This document shows positions 11,101-18,361 of a stretch of 64,000 bases of DNA, one piece after another. Source of the DNA: an uncultured Clostridia bacterium (GTDB taxonomy: Bacteria > Bacillota > Clostridia > Christensenellales > UBA1242); the NCBI GenBank assembly GCA_934777505.1, contig CAKVNM010000004.1, forward strand, positions 1 to 64,000, in the 5' to 3' direction. Under the pieces are notes generated by a model, which saw nothing but the letters and a program-made list of their open reading frames with translations, made no database searches and was not told the DNA's origin. Within the stretch, counting starts at the first letter, position 1, and each line of letters starts with the position of its first letter. Both the position numbers and the translations under genes were made by a program.

Positions 11101-11202
11101 GCTAAAAAACTATTTGACCAACTTCAACTTGCAGGCAATGTAAGATACGAAGTAGTAGACAGTTACGAAAGTTTGCTAGATAAAATGCAATCATTAGATT
11201 AA
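8107..11202 (+). CDS. res: Type III restriction endonuclease subunit (Res)
   Basis: 1031 residues. SF2 helicase motor with Walker A GTGKT at 109-113, DEPQ box at about 232 (the type III variant of DEAD), SATH motif III and the R-rich motif VI region QEVGRGLRIAVN. The C-terminus carries a PD-(D/E)XK nuclease: PDW near 959 and ETKG near 978. Length and domain order are normal for Res. A ribosome site (AGGAGA at 8096-8101) precedes the ATG. Together with Mod it translocates on DNA and cleaves unmodified sites. A strong terminator follows 2 bp after the stop, marking the end of the operon. Confidence 0.92.
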   Translation: MKFRFKTQPYQQEAVSNISKVFKGQPKLDMVRYTRDLGIKKKTDELKQASLFDAFEENDDGFENAKILLDETDILQNIKHIQQDCNYKESEELVKGLGKCSLDIEMETGTGKTYVYINTIFELNERYGWSKFIVVVPSIAIREGVKKSFQMMEDHFMDRYHKKARYFVYNSKRLSELDSFASSSDINVMIINTQAFNARGADARRIDMVLDEFQSRKPIDVVAKTRPILILDEPQKMGDEKSATQLSLRKFNPLFCMNFSATHKKQHNLVYCLDAVDAYNKCLVKKIQVKGFEIKNLRGTDKYLYLQDIVLSPNKPPMCKLEFEINYNKSINRETRILGKGDNLYHKSNQMEQYKNDYIISDINPFNNTITFLNGQVLHIGEVLGDVSDKDLRRIQIRETIRSHFEKEEKLYDKGIKCLSLFFIDEVVKYRDYNEPDEKGEYARMFEEEYIKALNEKITLFETPYIRYLKGIDVKDTHKGYFSIDKKTGRMIDSKESKGEGSDDISAYDLILKNKERLLSKEEPTRFIFSHSALREGWDNPNIFQICALKPGGDSAIAKRQEVGRGLRIAVNMLGDRTDLHYFKNERSSFHNVNTLTVIATDSYKDFVGSIQKVLKESLADRPTRATIEYFRGKFVSDGKERIQVNNDMASDIQSYLRFNGYADKDNKITQKYFDDKANNTLAAMPEILAPYTESVHKLVESIYNEKALDGMFEDANKSTVESNPLNDNFHKAEFQKLWKQINHKYTYKVDFDSEELIKHSIESINKGLFVAELKYVVTIGQQKKTMDENALKRGDSFSTTDTRTETIRSGAADNTKYDLIGKIVGNTTLTRRTVVRILQGITREKFEMFAINPEEFITKVSRLINEQKASMIVDHITYNKTEGEYDSDIFTGNQAKIDFDKAYKAQKAIQDYVVTDGSAEESIERKFAKVLDVANEVCVYAKLPRSFQIPTPVGNYAPDWAIAFNEGSVKHIYFVAETKGSMESLELRGIEKAKTDCAKKLFDQLQLAGNVRYEVVDSYESLLDKMQSLD

Positions 11203-11203
11203 G

Positions 11204-11231
11204 AAAATAGACTAGACTACTAGTCTATTTT
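11204..11231. terminator. Intrinsic terminator after res
   Basis: Perfect 12-bp stem AAAATAGACTAG / CTAGTCTATTTT with a 4-base loop and a T-run. It lies immediately after the res stop codon. Confidence 0.9.
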
Positions 11232-11318
11232 TCATTTCCTCTCTTTTTGCGATAAAAGAAAAAAGTGACTGAAAAAGCTGACAATAAAATTAAATTTTGA
11301 AAAATAATTTATATGGCT

Positions 11319-11352
11319 AAATCTCTGATAAAATCAGAGGTTTTCTTTTTTT
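11319..11352 (+). terminator. Second intrinsic terminator
   Basis: Stem AAATCTCTGA / TCAGAGGTTT (one G-T pair) with loop TAAAA, followed by TTTTCTTTTTTTT. A second terminator 100 bp after the first insulates the res operon from the recombinase unit. Confidence 0.75.
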
Positions 11353-11411
11353 TGTAAAGAAATTCAACGTAAAATGTGACTTATAAAACCCCTTATATAG
11401 AGGAGGTGTTT

Positions 11412-11444
11412 ATGAGCAAGAAGAATGAAATCGAAAGAAAATAA
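11412..11444 (+). CDS. Ten-residue leader-like peptide MSKKNEIERK
   Basis: An ATG with an unusually strong ribosome site (GGAGGTG, 11402-11408) opens a ten-codon frame ending in TAA. It is immediately followed by the palindrome GCTTAA-N6-TTAAGC (11447-11464) and a structured region. It may be a leader peptide controlling the downstream recombinase unit, or the start of a decayed gene. It is too short to judge by composition. Confidence 0.35.
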   Translation: MSKKNEIERK

Positions 11445-11446
11445 AT

Positions 11447-11611
11447 GCTTAATTTTTCTTAAGCAGGAAAAGGAGTGACGCAAATTGTTTTTTGTGGGGC
11501 TAAAACCCGCTAAATATGGACACTTTTAGTGCCGTCACATATTTTGTGCGTGCCAGCACATTGACTCAATTTGCATCTCTCCGCTTTTCGCCACAACTGG
11601 GAAACCCAGTT
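11447..11611. ncRNA. Structured non-coding region upstream of recombinase 1
   Basis: A compact set of inverted repeats. A 16-nt arm at 11472-11487 pairs with 11567-11582 at 14 of 16 positions, while GTGACG (11475-11480) can alternatively pair with CGTCAC (11533-11538). Inside are GTGGG/CCCGC, a GG-CACT/AGTG-CC hairpin and TGTGC/GCACA. A perfect AACTGGG-AAA-CCCAGTT hairpin (11595-11611) follows. No open frame with a ribosome site runs through it. The two exclusive pairings resemble a switch or attenuator, but strand and function are not established. With the leader peptide and terminators it fills the 480-bp gap between res and the next gene. Confidence 0.5.
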
Positions 11612-11686
11612 TGCCTTTAATTAGATATTTATTTAATAAGAAAAAATTTCATTGCCCCTCTAATTGCAATGAAAAGGAAATCTTAT

Positions 11687-11935
11687 ATGAATAAAAACAT
11701 TCAAATAATAAATTTACTAAATAGAGATGAGAAAATAGCAAAGATTGAAATAGATAAAACCACTTTAGAAATTGGTGCGTATTTTCTAAAAAACATAATT
11801 AAGGGGTTTTTAAAGGACAATGGAGATATAGAGAAAATTAAAAAAGAATATACAGGTTTTGACTGGACTTGTGAAAGTGTTTGTGATATGTGTGTTTGTG
11901 ATAATTCAAAAAGGAGTAAAACAATTGAAAAGTAA
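11687..11935 (+). CDS. Small protein of unknown function preceding recombinase 1
   Basis: 82 residues from the ATG at 11687, preceded by AAGGAAA at 11674-11680; an ATG six codons upstream lacks this site. The protein is charged and helical, with a cysteine cluster near the end (CESVCDMCVC). It overlaps the TTG start of recombinase 1 by 11 bp, so the two are translationally coupled. It might be a recombination directionality factor or regulator of the element; I do not recognise a family. Confidence 0.5.
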   Translation: MNKNIQIINLLNRDEKIAKIEIDKTTLEIGAYFLKNIIKGFLKDNGDIEKIKKEYTGFDWTCESVCDMCVCDNSKRSKTIEK

Positions 11936-13481
11936 AGTGGTAATATATGCAAGATTCAGTTCTCATAGTCAAACCGAACAATCAATTGAAGGACAACTTC
12001 GTGAGTGCTATGAGTTTGCAAAACGAAATGATTATGTGGTTGTAAATGAGTATGTTGACCGAGTAATCTCTGGTATGACCGACAACAGACCAGCATTTTT
12101 GCAAATGATTGAAGATAGCAAAAAGAAAGAATTTGAATATGTGCTTGTATACCAACTAGACAGGTTTGCACGAAGCAGATATGATAGTGCAAATTACAAA
12201 GCAAAGTTAAAGAAAAATGGCGTTAGAGTATTGTCTGCAAGAGAAAATATTTCAGATGATACTAGTGGCGTGTTGATGGAATCTGTGTTAGAAGGAATGG
12301 CTGAATACTATTCCAAAGAACTTGGGCAAAAAGTAAAACGAGGCATAAATGAGAGCTTAATCAAAGGTAACTACATTGGTGGAAGTGTTAATCTAGGATA
12401 TAAGATCGTTGACAAAAAATGGGCAGTAGAACCGCAAGAAGCACGCCTTGTGGAAGAAGTATTCAAACAGTATGCAAACGGCAAGTTTGCAAAAGAAATT
12501 TGCGATGATTTGAATAAAAATAATTTCAAGAATAAACAAAACAAAAAGTTTACGGTTGAGATAATTGCGAAAATGCTTCGCAATAGAAAATATATTGGTG
12601 AGTTTAATTGTAAAGGAATAGTTTATAATGATATTGTCCCTGCAATCATAAGCAAGGAATTATTTGAAAAATGCAATAAAATTATGGATCAACATAAACA
12701 TAGACAAAAGCACAAAAATAGAGTCGATGATTACATATTAAGTAGCAAGCTATATTGTGGATATTGTGGTTGCACCATGACGGCTGAGTCTGGTAATGGA
12801 AAATGTGGGACAAAACATAGATATTATAAATGTAGGAATCGTAAGCATTTAATAAAAGAATGCGAAAGTAAAACAATCAGAAAGGATTATATCGAAAATC
12901 TAATTGTTTATGTAACAAAGAAACATATTTTAACAAAATCAAGAGTAGATCAAATAGCAAACTTAATTGCAAAACAATATAATGCCGAACTGGGAGAAAA
13001 TTTAGAGCTTGCAAATTTACAAGCACAATTAAAAGAACTTGACAAACAGATTGAGTCTTTAATTACTGCGATTATGAATGGATTAAATTCCAAATCCATT
13101 GAATTGAAAATTAAGCAATTAGAAAATGAAAAATCCATTCTAACAGAAAAAATGGTTTTATCAGAATCGCACCAAACGAAGCCAATAAAACCAGAAGATA
13201 TAAAACACTTTATATATTATTTTATGAGTATAGATTACTTGAATCATAACGAAAGGGTTGAATTCTTTACCAAGTTTATATCAAAAATAATTTATTATAA
13301 TGACAGACTAATAATTATTTATAATACAAAACCAAACGATAGCGAAGAAATAGTTATCAACAGCAAAGAAGATATAGAAAAGATTGAGAATACAATAAAA
13401 AATTTAGAAGAAAAAAAGTCGTTTGGCGTAAATCATGCCGAACGACAGGTTAATGGCGGAGTCAATGCTATCCAATTCTAA
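11925..13481 (+). CDS. Large serine recombinase 1 (site-specific integrase)
   Basis: 518 residues from a TTG start with AAGGAG at 11911-11916. Resolvase catalytic domain with YARFS (catalytic Ser12), an EYVDRVISGMTDNRP block and the LDRFAR motif. A recombinase domain follows, then a zinc-ribbon (CGYCGC...C...C near 280-310) and a coiled coil (about 370-410), all in the order expected for large serine integrases. The reading frame ends by running through the 11-bp sequence TAATGGCGGAG at 13451-13461, also present at the end of recombinase 2 inside tRNA-Ser. The native C-terminus may therefore have been altered by integration of a neighbouring element. Confidence 0.92.
   Translation: MKSKVVIYARFSSHSQTEQSIEGQLRECYEFAKRNDYVVVNEYVDRVISGMTDNRPAFLQMIEDSKKKEFEYVLVYQLDRFARSRYDSANYKAKLKKNGVRVLSARENISDDTSGVLMESVLEGMAEYYSKELGQKVKRGINESLIKGNYIGGSVNLGYKIVDKKWAVEPQEARLVEEVFKQYANGKFAKEICDDLNKNNFKNKQNKKFTVEIIAKMLRNRKYIGEFNCKGIVYNDIVPAIISKELFEKCNKIMDQHKHRQKHKNRVDDYILSSKLYCGYCGCTMTAESGNGKCGTKHRYYKCRNRKHLIKECESKTIRKDYIENLIVYVTKKHILTKSRVDQIANLIAKQYNAELGENLELANLQAQLKELDKQIESLITAIMNGLNSKSIELKIKQLENEKSILTEKMVLSESHQTKPIKPEDIKHFIYYFMSIDYLNHNERVEFFTKFISKIIYYNDRLIIIYNTKPNDSEEIVINSKEDIEKIENTIKNLEEKKSFGVNHAERQVNGGVNAIQF
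13418..13446. repeat. Imperfect inverted repeat next to the att core
   Basis: GTCGTTTGGC (13418-13427) and GCCGAACGAC (13437-13446) pair with one G-T mismatch across a 9-bp loop, 4 bp before the TAATGGCGGAG core. Recombinase 2 has an analogous imperfect repeat just before its core (GAGCAATCC / GGATTACTC), so this may be part of the recombinase arm site. Confidence 0.45.
13451..13461 (+). repeat. Putative att core, left copy (TAATGGCGGAG)
   Basis: An 11-bp exact direct repeat of 21581-21591. The right copy contains the 3' end of tRNA-Ser (CTCCGCCA on the minus strand). The two copies bracket the SIR2-HerA and R-M genes plus recombinase 2. Short identical cores are usual for serine integrases. 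This copy lies within the last codons of recombinase 1. Confidence 0.6.
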
Positions 13482-13529
13482 CTTTAAAGTATATGTTGGG
13501 GATAAGTGGATAAAAGTTAAAATAGCTAT

Positions 13530-15323
13530 TTAATCTTTCCATATCTTAGAAATGTCTGCATTTTGGCTTAAAGGTTCGTGTTGTGTATCCAATTTTGAAA
13601 TTTTCGCTAATATTGGGAAATTAGTTGCAAGCCCAGAAAACACACAACCCCCTGCTGGCAATATGGATATCATTTCATTTGTAGCTTTGTCTGAAAAAGA
13701 AATTGTCCTATATATTTTTCTCAAATCTTCGTCATTGACCAATCTATGTATAAAATAATTATGCAATTGAGAAATTATTGTATCAGAAATATCTGAAGGT
13801 CTCTGGCTAGATATTGTTAAAAATGCTCCGAATTTTCTTCCTTCTTTTATTATTTCTTCAAAACATTCTAGTCTGTAGTCTTTCCATTCTTCACTTTCTC
13901 TTATTGATGTTGTTGATAAAATATTATGTGCTTCATCTATAATAATATGAAGAGTGTTTGTTATTCTTTTGTTTTTTGACTCTTTTTTGTCGTTGTAATA
14001 TTTTTTACATATAATCAAAGGAACAATTTTTCTCATTTCTACATTTAATCCAATCAAAGAAATAATATCAATATTAGTGTTTCTGCTTTTATCATTTGTG
14101 GTTACCTGAAAAATTTTATCAAGATAATCTATGCGATTTCTAGAACGGGCAAGTAGTGGTCCTATATGTTCTTTTGTCACAAATGTTTTAGATAATTCTC
14201 TACAATATTGTCTATAAAGGACAATCGCAAATTTATCAAAGGAGTTTTTTGAGGATAAATTAATTGCTTGGTTTTGTTTGTCTTTAAAAACTATATTATA
14301 AATTTGTTCTTTTGTTGGATTATATTCTGATAAACCATTGCTTATAGTATAGAAACATTTTTGTTTATTGTGGTAAAATAATTCATTTTCTACATTCTGA
14401 AATTCTTGGGAAAGTCCTAATAATTCAAATAAATCTTTTATATAAATTCTTACTTCTGTATATTTTTCGCTTGCATTATAAATAAGATCAATTAAATCAT
14501 TATAATCAATACTATCTGGATTTGAATTAATGTATTTAAAAGACTTTATAGCTCTTTCAATAAATGGTTTTTGTGTTTTATCTGTTGCCTCTAGAATTAT
14601 TGACCAAAATTCTGTATCTGTAATGTCTTCAATGGAAATTGGATATTTATCTCCGTGAGAATGTCTTGTGCTAAGATTAAATTTATCACAATTATCGAAA
14701 ACATTTCCATACTCACCATTAAAATCAATAAACACAAACTTAGTGTTTTGACTAAATTTTTTATTTTTTGCAAATTTTGCAATGGCATCATGATAAATCT
14801 TGGCCAGAGTGTTAGATTTTCCACTTCCAGTGTTTCCAAATATTCCAATATGACTACATAATAAGTTTTGGCAATTGACAGAAAACGGATAATCTCCAAC
14901 ACCAATCAAGTTTCCCAATACTAAATTATCTTCACCAGTATTTGTAAAAATTTCATTTACTATTTGTTCCGTTGCGACATAAACATAATTACCAACCATT
15001 GGTAAACTATCTAATCCATGAATAAATTTATTTTTCTTAATACAACCAAGTATAGATATACTAATAACTCTATTAATATTCTTACCTTTAAAATTACTGG
15101 TAATATCTACAGTATTTTCTTTTATAAATTCGCCTTCAACTTTACCAACAATATTAGTGTATGATTTTCGAATAATAACGAAACTGCCAATGCTCACATT
15201 TTTTATTACATCACCATTAAAATTTAAAAATTCAGTGTTTTTCTCATAATAAATTCCTGCTTTGATTTGTTTCCCAGATACCTCTGAAACTTCGCCTATT
15301 CTCAATTCATCATTCAATTTCAT
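13530..15323 (-). CDS. HerA-type ATPase of a SIR2-HerA defence pair
   Basis: 597 residues. An N-terminal HAS-barrel-like beta region (1-110) is followed by a HerA/FtsK-fold ATPase with Walker A GNTGSGKS (163-170) and Walker B IIIDEAH near 450. An arginine-rich segment after it (EGRKFGAFLTISSQRPSDIS) is typical of DUF87/HerA proteins. Its start overlaps the SIR2 stop by 14 bp, so the two are co-translated. HerA-SIR2 pairs are an established anti-phage system in which HerA assembles a hexamer and couples DNA or ATP sensing to SIR2 NAD+ hydrolysis. Orientation is opposite to both recombinases. Confidence 0.9.
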   Translation of the reverse strand: MKLNDELRIGEVSEVSGKQIKAGIYYEKNTEFLNFNGDVIKNVSIGSFVIIRKSYTNIVGKVEGEFIKENTVDITSNFKGKNINRVISISILGCIKKNKFIHGLDSLPMVGNYVYVATEQIVNEIFTNTGEDNLVLGNLIGVGDYPFSVNCQNLLCSHIGIFGNTGSGKSNTLAKIYHDAIAKFAKNKKFSQNTKFVFIDFNGEYGNVFDNCDKFNLSTRHSHGDKYPISIEDITDTEFWSIILEATDKTQKPFIERAIKSFKYINSNPDSIDYNDLIDLIYNASEKYTEVRIYIKDLFELLGLSQEFQNVENELFYHNKQKCFYTISNGLSEYNPTKEQIYNIVFKDKQNQAINLSSKNSFDKFAIVLYRQYCRELSKTFVTKEHIGPLLARSRNRIDYLDKIFQVTTNDKSRNTNIDIISLIGLNVEMRKIVPLIICKKYYNDKKESKNKRITNTLHIIIDEAHNILSTTSIRESEEWKDYRLECFEEIIKEGRKFGAFLTISSQRPSDISDTIISQLHNYFIHRLVNDEDLRKIYRTISFSDKATNEMISILPAGGCVFSGLATNFPILAKISKLDTQHEPLSQNADISKIWKD

Positions 15324-16341
15324 TAGATACCTCTTCTAAAATCTTATTTACTTCAGTGAGTGGAAATTTAACAAATTGTTCATTTTCATCTTGTAAATAA
15401 AAACATATACAATTTTTATTAAGTTCAAATATAGCATCAAATTTGTCTAGATCTGTTTTAGAATACGCAAACAAAATTAAAGTAAGAGTGGGATTTATTT
15501 TTAAGGTTCTCTCAATTATGGTATAGATATGTTCATCCGCAAAAGAAAAACCAAATGAAATAAGCAAAGCATTTTGTTTTTCTAATTCATTGCTCATTAA
15601 TCTTAATTGGTCATAATAATTTATATTAAGTAATGTAGAATTCAATTTTTCTTTAGTTGGGTTTATGATAGCAAACTTGTTCTCATATTCTTTTATATAC
15701 GAATCACTAGTGTTGTTTGTTTTTTCAAATTCCTCTAACTTTTGTTTAAAGTCTTCAAATTGAATTTCATTTTCTAATTGTTTCCAAAATAATGACCCAT
15801 GTAACTTATATAGATTGATTGCTGTTATTTCAGTTGATCTGTTAGAAATGCCACTTTGACGGCCAAAAAACTTGCCATAGTTTGTTGTAGAAAATATTGC
15901 AGGAGAACGACCTTCAAATCCATCAAAATAAGGAATCTTATTAATTTCCAAAGAACTTTCAATAAGATTATCATAATTTGTTGTATATATATTTATCATC
16001 TTATGTAAAGTTGAGCTATCCCTAGAATCTGCAAAATTATAAATGTATTTTATGAATTGATTTCTTGCATTAATATTGGACTTATCATCAGTTTTCTTTA
16101 TCAAAGGTAACATAGAGCCTTCAAAAAATTTCTTATATAATTCTGCTTGTTTGTTAATATCATTATTTTTTTTAGCTTCCGTCAAATCCTTCTCGATGTT
16201 AGCTAAAGTTTTTAATAGTGGCATTGAAAAACCTGAACCAAGTAAAATATTAATATGCGAAGATGAAAATATGTTTGTTAACTTTTTGATTTCATATTTT
16301 CTTTCTTCACTATTATCATTGTAAATATTTATTTTTTTCAT
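15310..16341 (-). CDS. SIR2-family NADase effector paired with HerA
   Basis: 343 residues from the ATG at 16341 (GAGGG just upstream; a GTG four codons earlier is less likely). NAD-binding motif GSGFS near 35-39, then the TTNYDNL motif, a LHGS histidine block and a C-terminal Rossmann stretch (ALLISFGFSFAD), as in SIR2-like defence effectors. Its expected action is NAD+ depletion on phage infection, causing growth arrest. The upstream HerA partner gene is coupled to it. Confidence in the family is high; the trigger is unknown. Confidence 0.88.
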   Translation of the reverse strand: MKKINIYNDNSEERKYEIKKLTNIFSSSHINILLGSGFSMPLLKTLANIEKDLTEAKKNNDINKQAELYKKFFEGSMLPLIKKTDDKSNINARNQFIKYIYNFADSRDSSTLHKMINIYTTNYDNLIESSLEINKIPYFDGFEGRSPAIFSTTNYGKFFGRQSGISNRSTEITAINLYKLHGSLFWKQLENEIQFEDFKQKLEEFEKTNNTSDSYIKEYENKFAIINPTKEKLNSTLLNINYYDQLRLMSNELEKQNALLISFGFSFADEHIYTIIERTLKINPTLTLILFAYSKTDLDKFDAIFELNKNCICFYLQDENEQFVKFPLTEVNKILEEVSNEIE

Positions 16342-16400
16342 ACGGTCCCTCACTAGTGTAATTATATCATATCGCTGTAAATAAAAAAAGATATATCACA

Positions 16401-16431
16401 AAAAAAGAAGAAGTATTTTTCAACTTCTTCT
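16401..16431 (-). terminator. Terminator of the 80-residue gene
   Basis: Stem GAAGAAG (16407-16413) / CTTCTTC (16424-16430), followed on the minus strand by a T-run. It separates the small gene from the SIR2-HerA unit. Confidence 0.75.
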
Positions 16432-16441
16432 CGCAGTTGTT

Positions 16442-16684
16442 CTATTGATTGGTTTGCAAGTGGGAATAAACTTCTTTTGCAGTAAGATTTTGAGAATTGC
16501 CAAAGGTTTCAGCAAAGTTTTTTAAGTCTGTCGCAAATATTAAACTTATTCGTTTAAGTTGTTGATTTGGCAAACTTGTTTTACCTAATTTTAAGGTATT
16601 ACCTTCAAAATTAAATTTGGCTGTGTTCTCTTGTAATTCTTCACAATCAACAAAACTTTTTGTTTTGGTATCAGTCATAAGCAT
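16442..16684 (-). CDS. Hypothetical 80-residue protein
   Basis: A small soluble protein with no motif I recognise (TDTKTKSFVDCEEL...LTAKEVYSHLQTNQ). It has its own unit: an extended -10 box TGCTATAAT on the minus strand (16759-16767), a perfect palindrome at the expected transcription start, and a terminator after the stop. There are two in-frame ATGs (16684 and 16678) with no clear ribosome site, so the exact start is uncertain. It could be an accessory or regulatory protein of the island. Confidence 0.5.
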   Translation of the reverse strand: MLMTDTKTKSFVDCEELQENTAKFNFEGNTLKLGKTSLPNQQLKRISLIFATDLKNFAETFGNSQNLTAKEVYSHLQTNQ

Positions 16685-16732
16685 TTATATTTTCATATAA
16701 AAACTTGTTAGCAGTGATACCAATTACAATCC

Positions 16733-16767
16733 AGACTTCAATTTTGAAGTCTACATTTATTATAGCA
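16733..16767 (-). promoter_or_regulatory. Promoter and palindromic operator of the 80-residue gene
   Basis: TATAAT with an upstream TG (minus strand, 16759-16767) is followed 6 bp downstream by AGACTTCAA-N2-TTGAAGTCT (16733-16752), a perfect 9+9 palindrome at about +1. This is a good repressor operator, or a 5'-end stabilising hairpin in the transcript. Confidence 0.5.
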
Positions 16768-16796
16768 TAAACAAGTAAAAATTACTATATTTTTAA

Positions 16797-16980
16797 CAAA
16801 AAACAAGTGGGTTTCACACTTGGTTTAAGCCTTGGGGAAATAGACTCAAAATCGACTCTTTTATATTTTGGGTGTGAGTCGCCTAAAAGCCCGATAAAAT
16901 GGGACTTTTTGAACTCCAAAAATCGATTTTGAGCCAATTCCCTTATCCTGCTCGATATTTTTTCTATAAAATCTAGTTGA
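16797..16980 (-). ncRNA. Candidate structured RNA, about 180 nt, with own promoter and terminator
   Basis: On the minus strand a promoter-like TTTACA (17009-17014), 16-bp spacer and TATAGT (16987-16992) predicts a start near 16980. The transcript would end at a terminator, CAAGTG-N7-CACTTG plus T6 (16799-16823). Between them an 11-bp perfect stem joins TCGATTTTGAG (16923-16933, + strand) with CTCAAAATCGA (16845-16855), extended by GGGAA/TTCCC, and encloses an AAAAG-CCC/GGG-CTTTT hairpin. An 81-codon open frame on the same strand (16785-17030) has no ribosome site and spans the terminator, so I treat it as chance. The RNA resembles no class I can name. Confidence 0.5.
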
Positions 16981-17043
16981 CTTTCTACTATACTATGTAT
17001 TAAAATATTGTAAATCCGATAAATTAACACATAGGAGTTTTGT

Positions 17044-18342
17044 ATGGTAATTTCTGAACTTATTAAAGATATAATGTATGAAGAAAATCTTAATCAAATG
17101 GATTTTGCAAAAAAAATAAGTTGCACTCAAACTCAGATTTCAGAATGGATAAATGGCAATAGCAAACCGAGTTATGATAACTTGCAAATGATAGGTAAGA
17201 TTTTTAATATTGATGGGAACAAAATTTTAGATTTAGAACAAAAAAATAAAAAGCCTGGTTTAGATAACAAAAGATTAACAGTTGTAGATTTATTTGCGGG
17301 TGTTGGTGGATTAAGTTATGGCTTTACTCATAATGATAATTTTAAAGTCATATTAGCTAACGAGTATGAAAAAGACATTGCAAAAGCATATTCGCTAAAC
17401 CACCCTGATGTAAAAATATTGGATTGCGATATTAGAGATTTAACAGAAGAAATTTTAAATAAAGAAATTACTATGCAAGTTGATATTGTTGTTGGTGGAC
17501 CACCATGCCAATCATATTCAACATTAGGCAAAAGACAAAATGATGATAGGGCCCATTTATTTGAAGAATATTGTAGGATACTCAAAATATTAAAACCTAA
17601 GATGTTTTTATTTGAAAATGTTACTGGCATTTTAAGCATGAATAATGGAAAATTATTCAAGGATGTTCAAGAATGTTTTAAAGATATAGGCTATGAATTA
17701 AAATATAAAGTATTAAATGCTGCTAACTATGGTGTTCCTGAAATACGTGAAAGGGTAATCTTAGTTGGAACAAAATGTAAAAACAATTTCAACTATCCAG
17801 AACCAACGCATGGCAATCAACCAGGTTTAAAACCTTATGTCACATTAAAGGATGCTTTAAGTGATATGCCTATATTAGAAAGCGGAGAAGAATGTTCAAA
17901 TTACTTAACAAATCCATCAAACGATTTTCAGCATTTCGTGCATGATTGTGATAAATTAAGAGATAATCAATCTCCTAAAAATGGAGAACATCTAATTAAA
18001 ATAATGCAAGCTTTACCTGATGGTGGTTCAAAAGGTGACTTACCAGAAGAATTAAGACCTAAAAGTGGTTTTGGGAATACATATGCTAAAATGTGGTGGG
18101 AAAGACCTGCCCCTACCATAACAAGAAATTTTGCTTGTCCATCTTCTTCAAGATGTGTACATCCTAGAGATTCTAGGGCACTATCAACACGAGAAGGTGC
18201 GAGATTGCAAAGTTTCCCAGATAGTTATAAATTTTATGGCTCAACAAGTATGAAAAATTTAGAAATTGGTAATGCCGTTCCACCACTATTATCAATTGCG
18301 TTAGCAAAACAAGTAAAAAAGTTTTTTGAAGAAAAAAAATAG
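17044..18342 (+). CDS. DNA cytosine-5 methyltransferase with N-terminal HTH domain
   Basis: 432 residues. Residues 1-60 are an XRE-type helix-turn-helix; the rest is a complete C5 methylase: motif I DLFAGVGG (82), catalytic motif IV PPCQ (Cys155), ENV motif VI, the EIRERV motif VIII, and motif X GNAVPP. M proteins with an HTH extension often repress their own promoter, here TTGACT-N18-TAAAAT (16977-17006). It converges on two restriction genes across a shared terminator. The cognate sequence cannot be told from the protein alone. Confidence 0.93.
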   Translation: MVISELIKDIMYEENLNQMDFAKKISCTQTQISEWINGNSKPSYDNLQMIGKIFNIDGNKILDLEQKNKKPGLDNKRLTVVDLFAGVGGLSYGFTHNDNFKVILANEYEKDIAKAYSLNHPDVKILDCDIRDLTEEILNKEITMQVDIVVGGPPCQSYSTLGKRQNDDRAHLFEEYCRILKILKPKMFLFENVTGILSMNNGKLFKDVQECFKDIGYELKYKVLNAANYGVPEIRERVILVGTKCKNNFNYPEPTHGNQPGLKPYVTLKDALSDMPILESGEECSNYLTNPSNDFQHFVHDCDKLRDNQSPKNGEHLIKIMQALPDGGSKGDLPEELRPKSGFGNTYAKMWWERPAPTITRNFACPSSSRCVHPRDSRALSTREGARLQSFPDSYKFYGSTSMKNLEIGNAVPPLLSIALAKQVKKFFEEKK

Positions 18343-18361
18343 GTATGCTCCTATTTTTTTC
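18332..18361. terminator. Bidirectional terminator between methylase and nuclease
   Basis: Stem AAAAAAATAGG (18333-18343) / CCTATTTTTTT (18350-18360). It serves the converging methylase (+) and nuclease (-) genes. Confidence 0.85.

Noticed and set aside
16797..16980. Retron or CRISPR-type RNA
   Set aside because: No reverse transcriptase, cas gene or repeat-spacer array anywhere in the window.
16785..17030. 81-codon open frame on the minus strand
   Set aside because: No ribosome site; it covers a structured region and runs through an intrinsic terminator, so it is better read as non-coding RNA.
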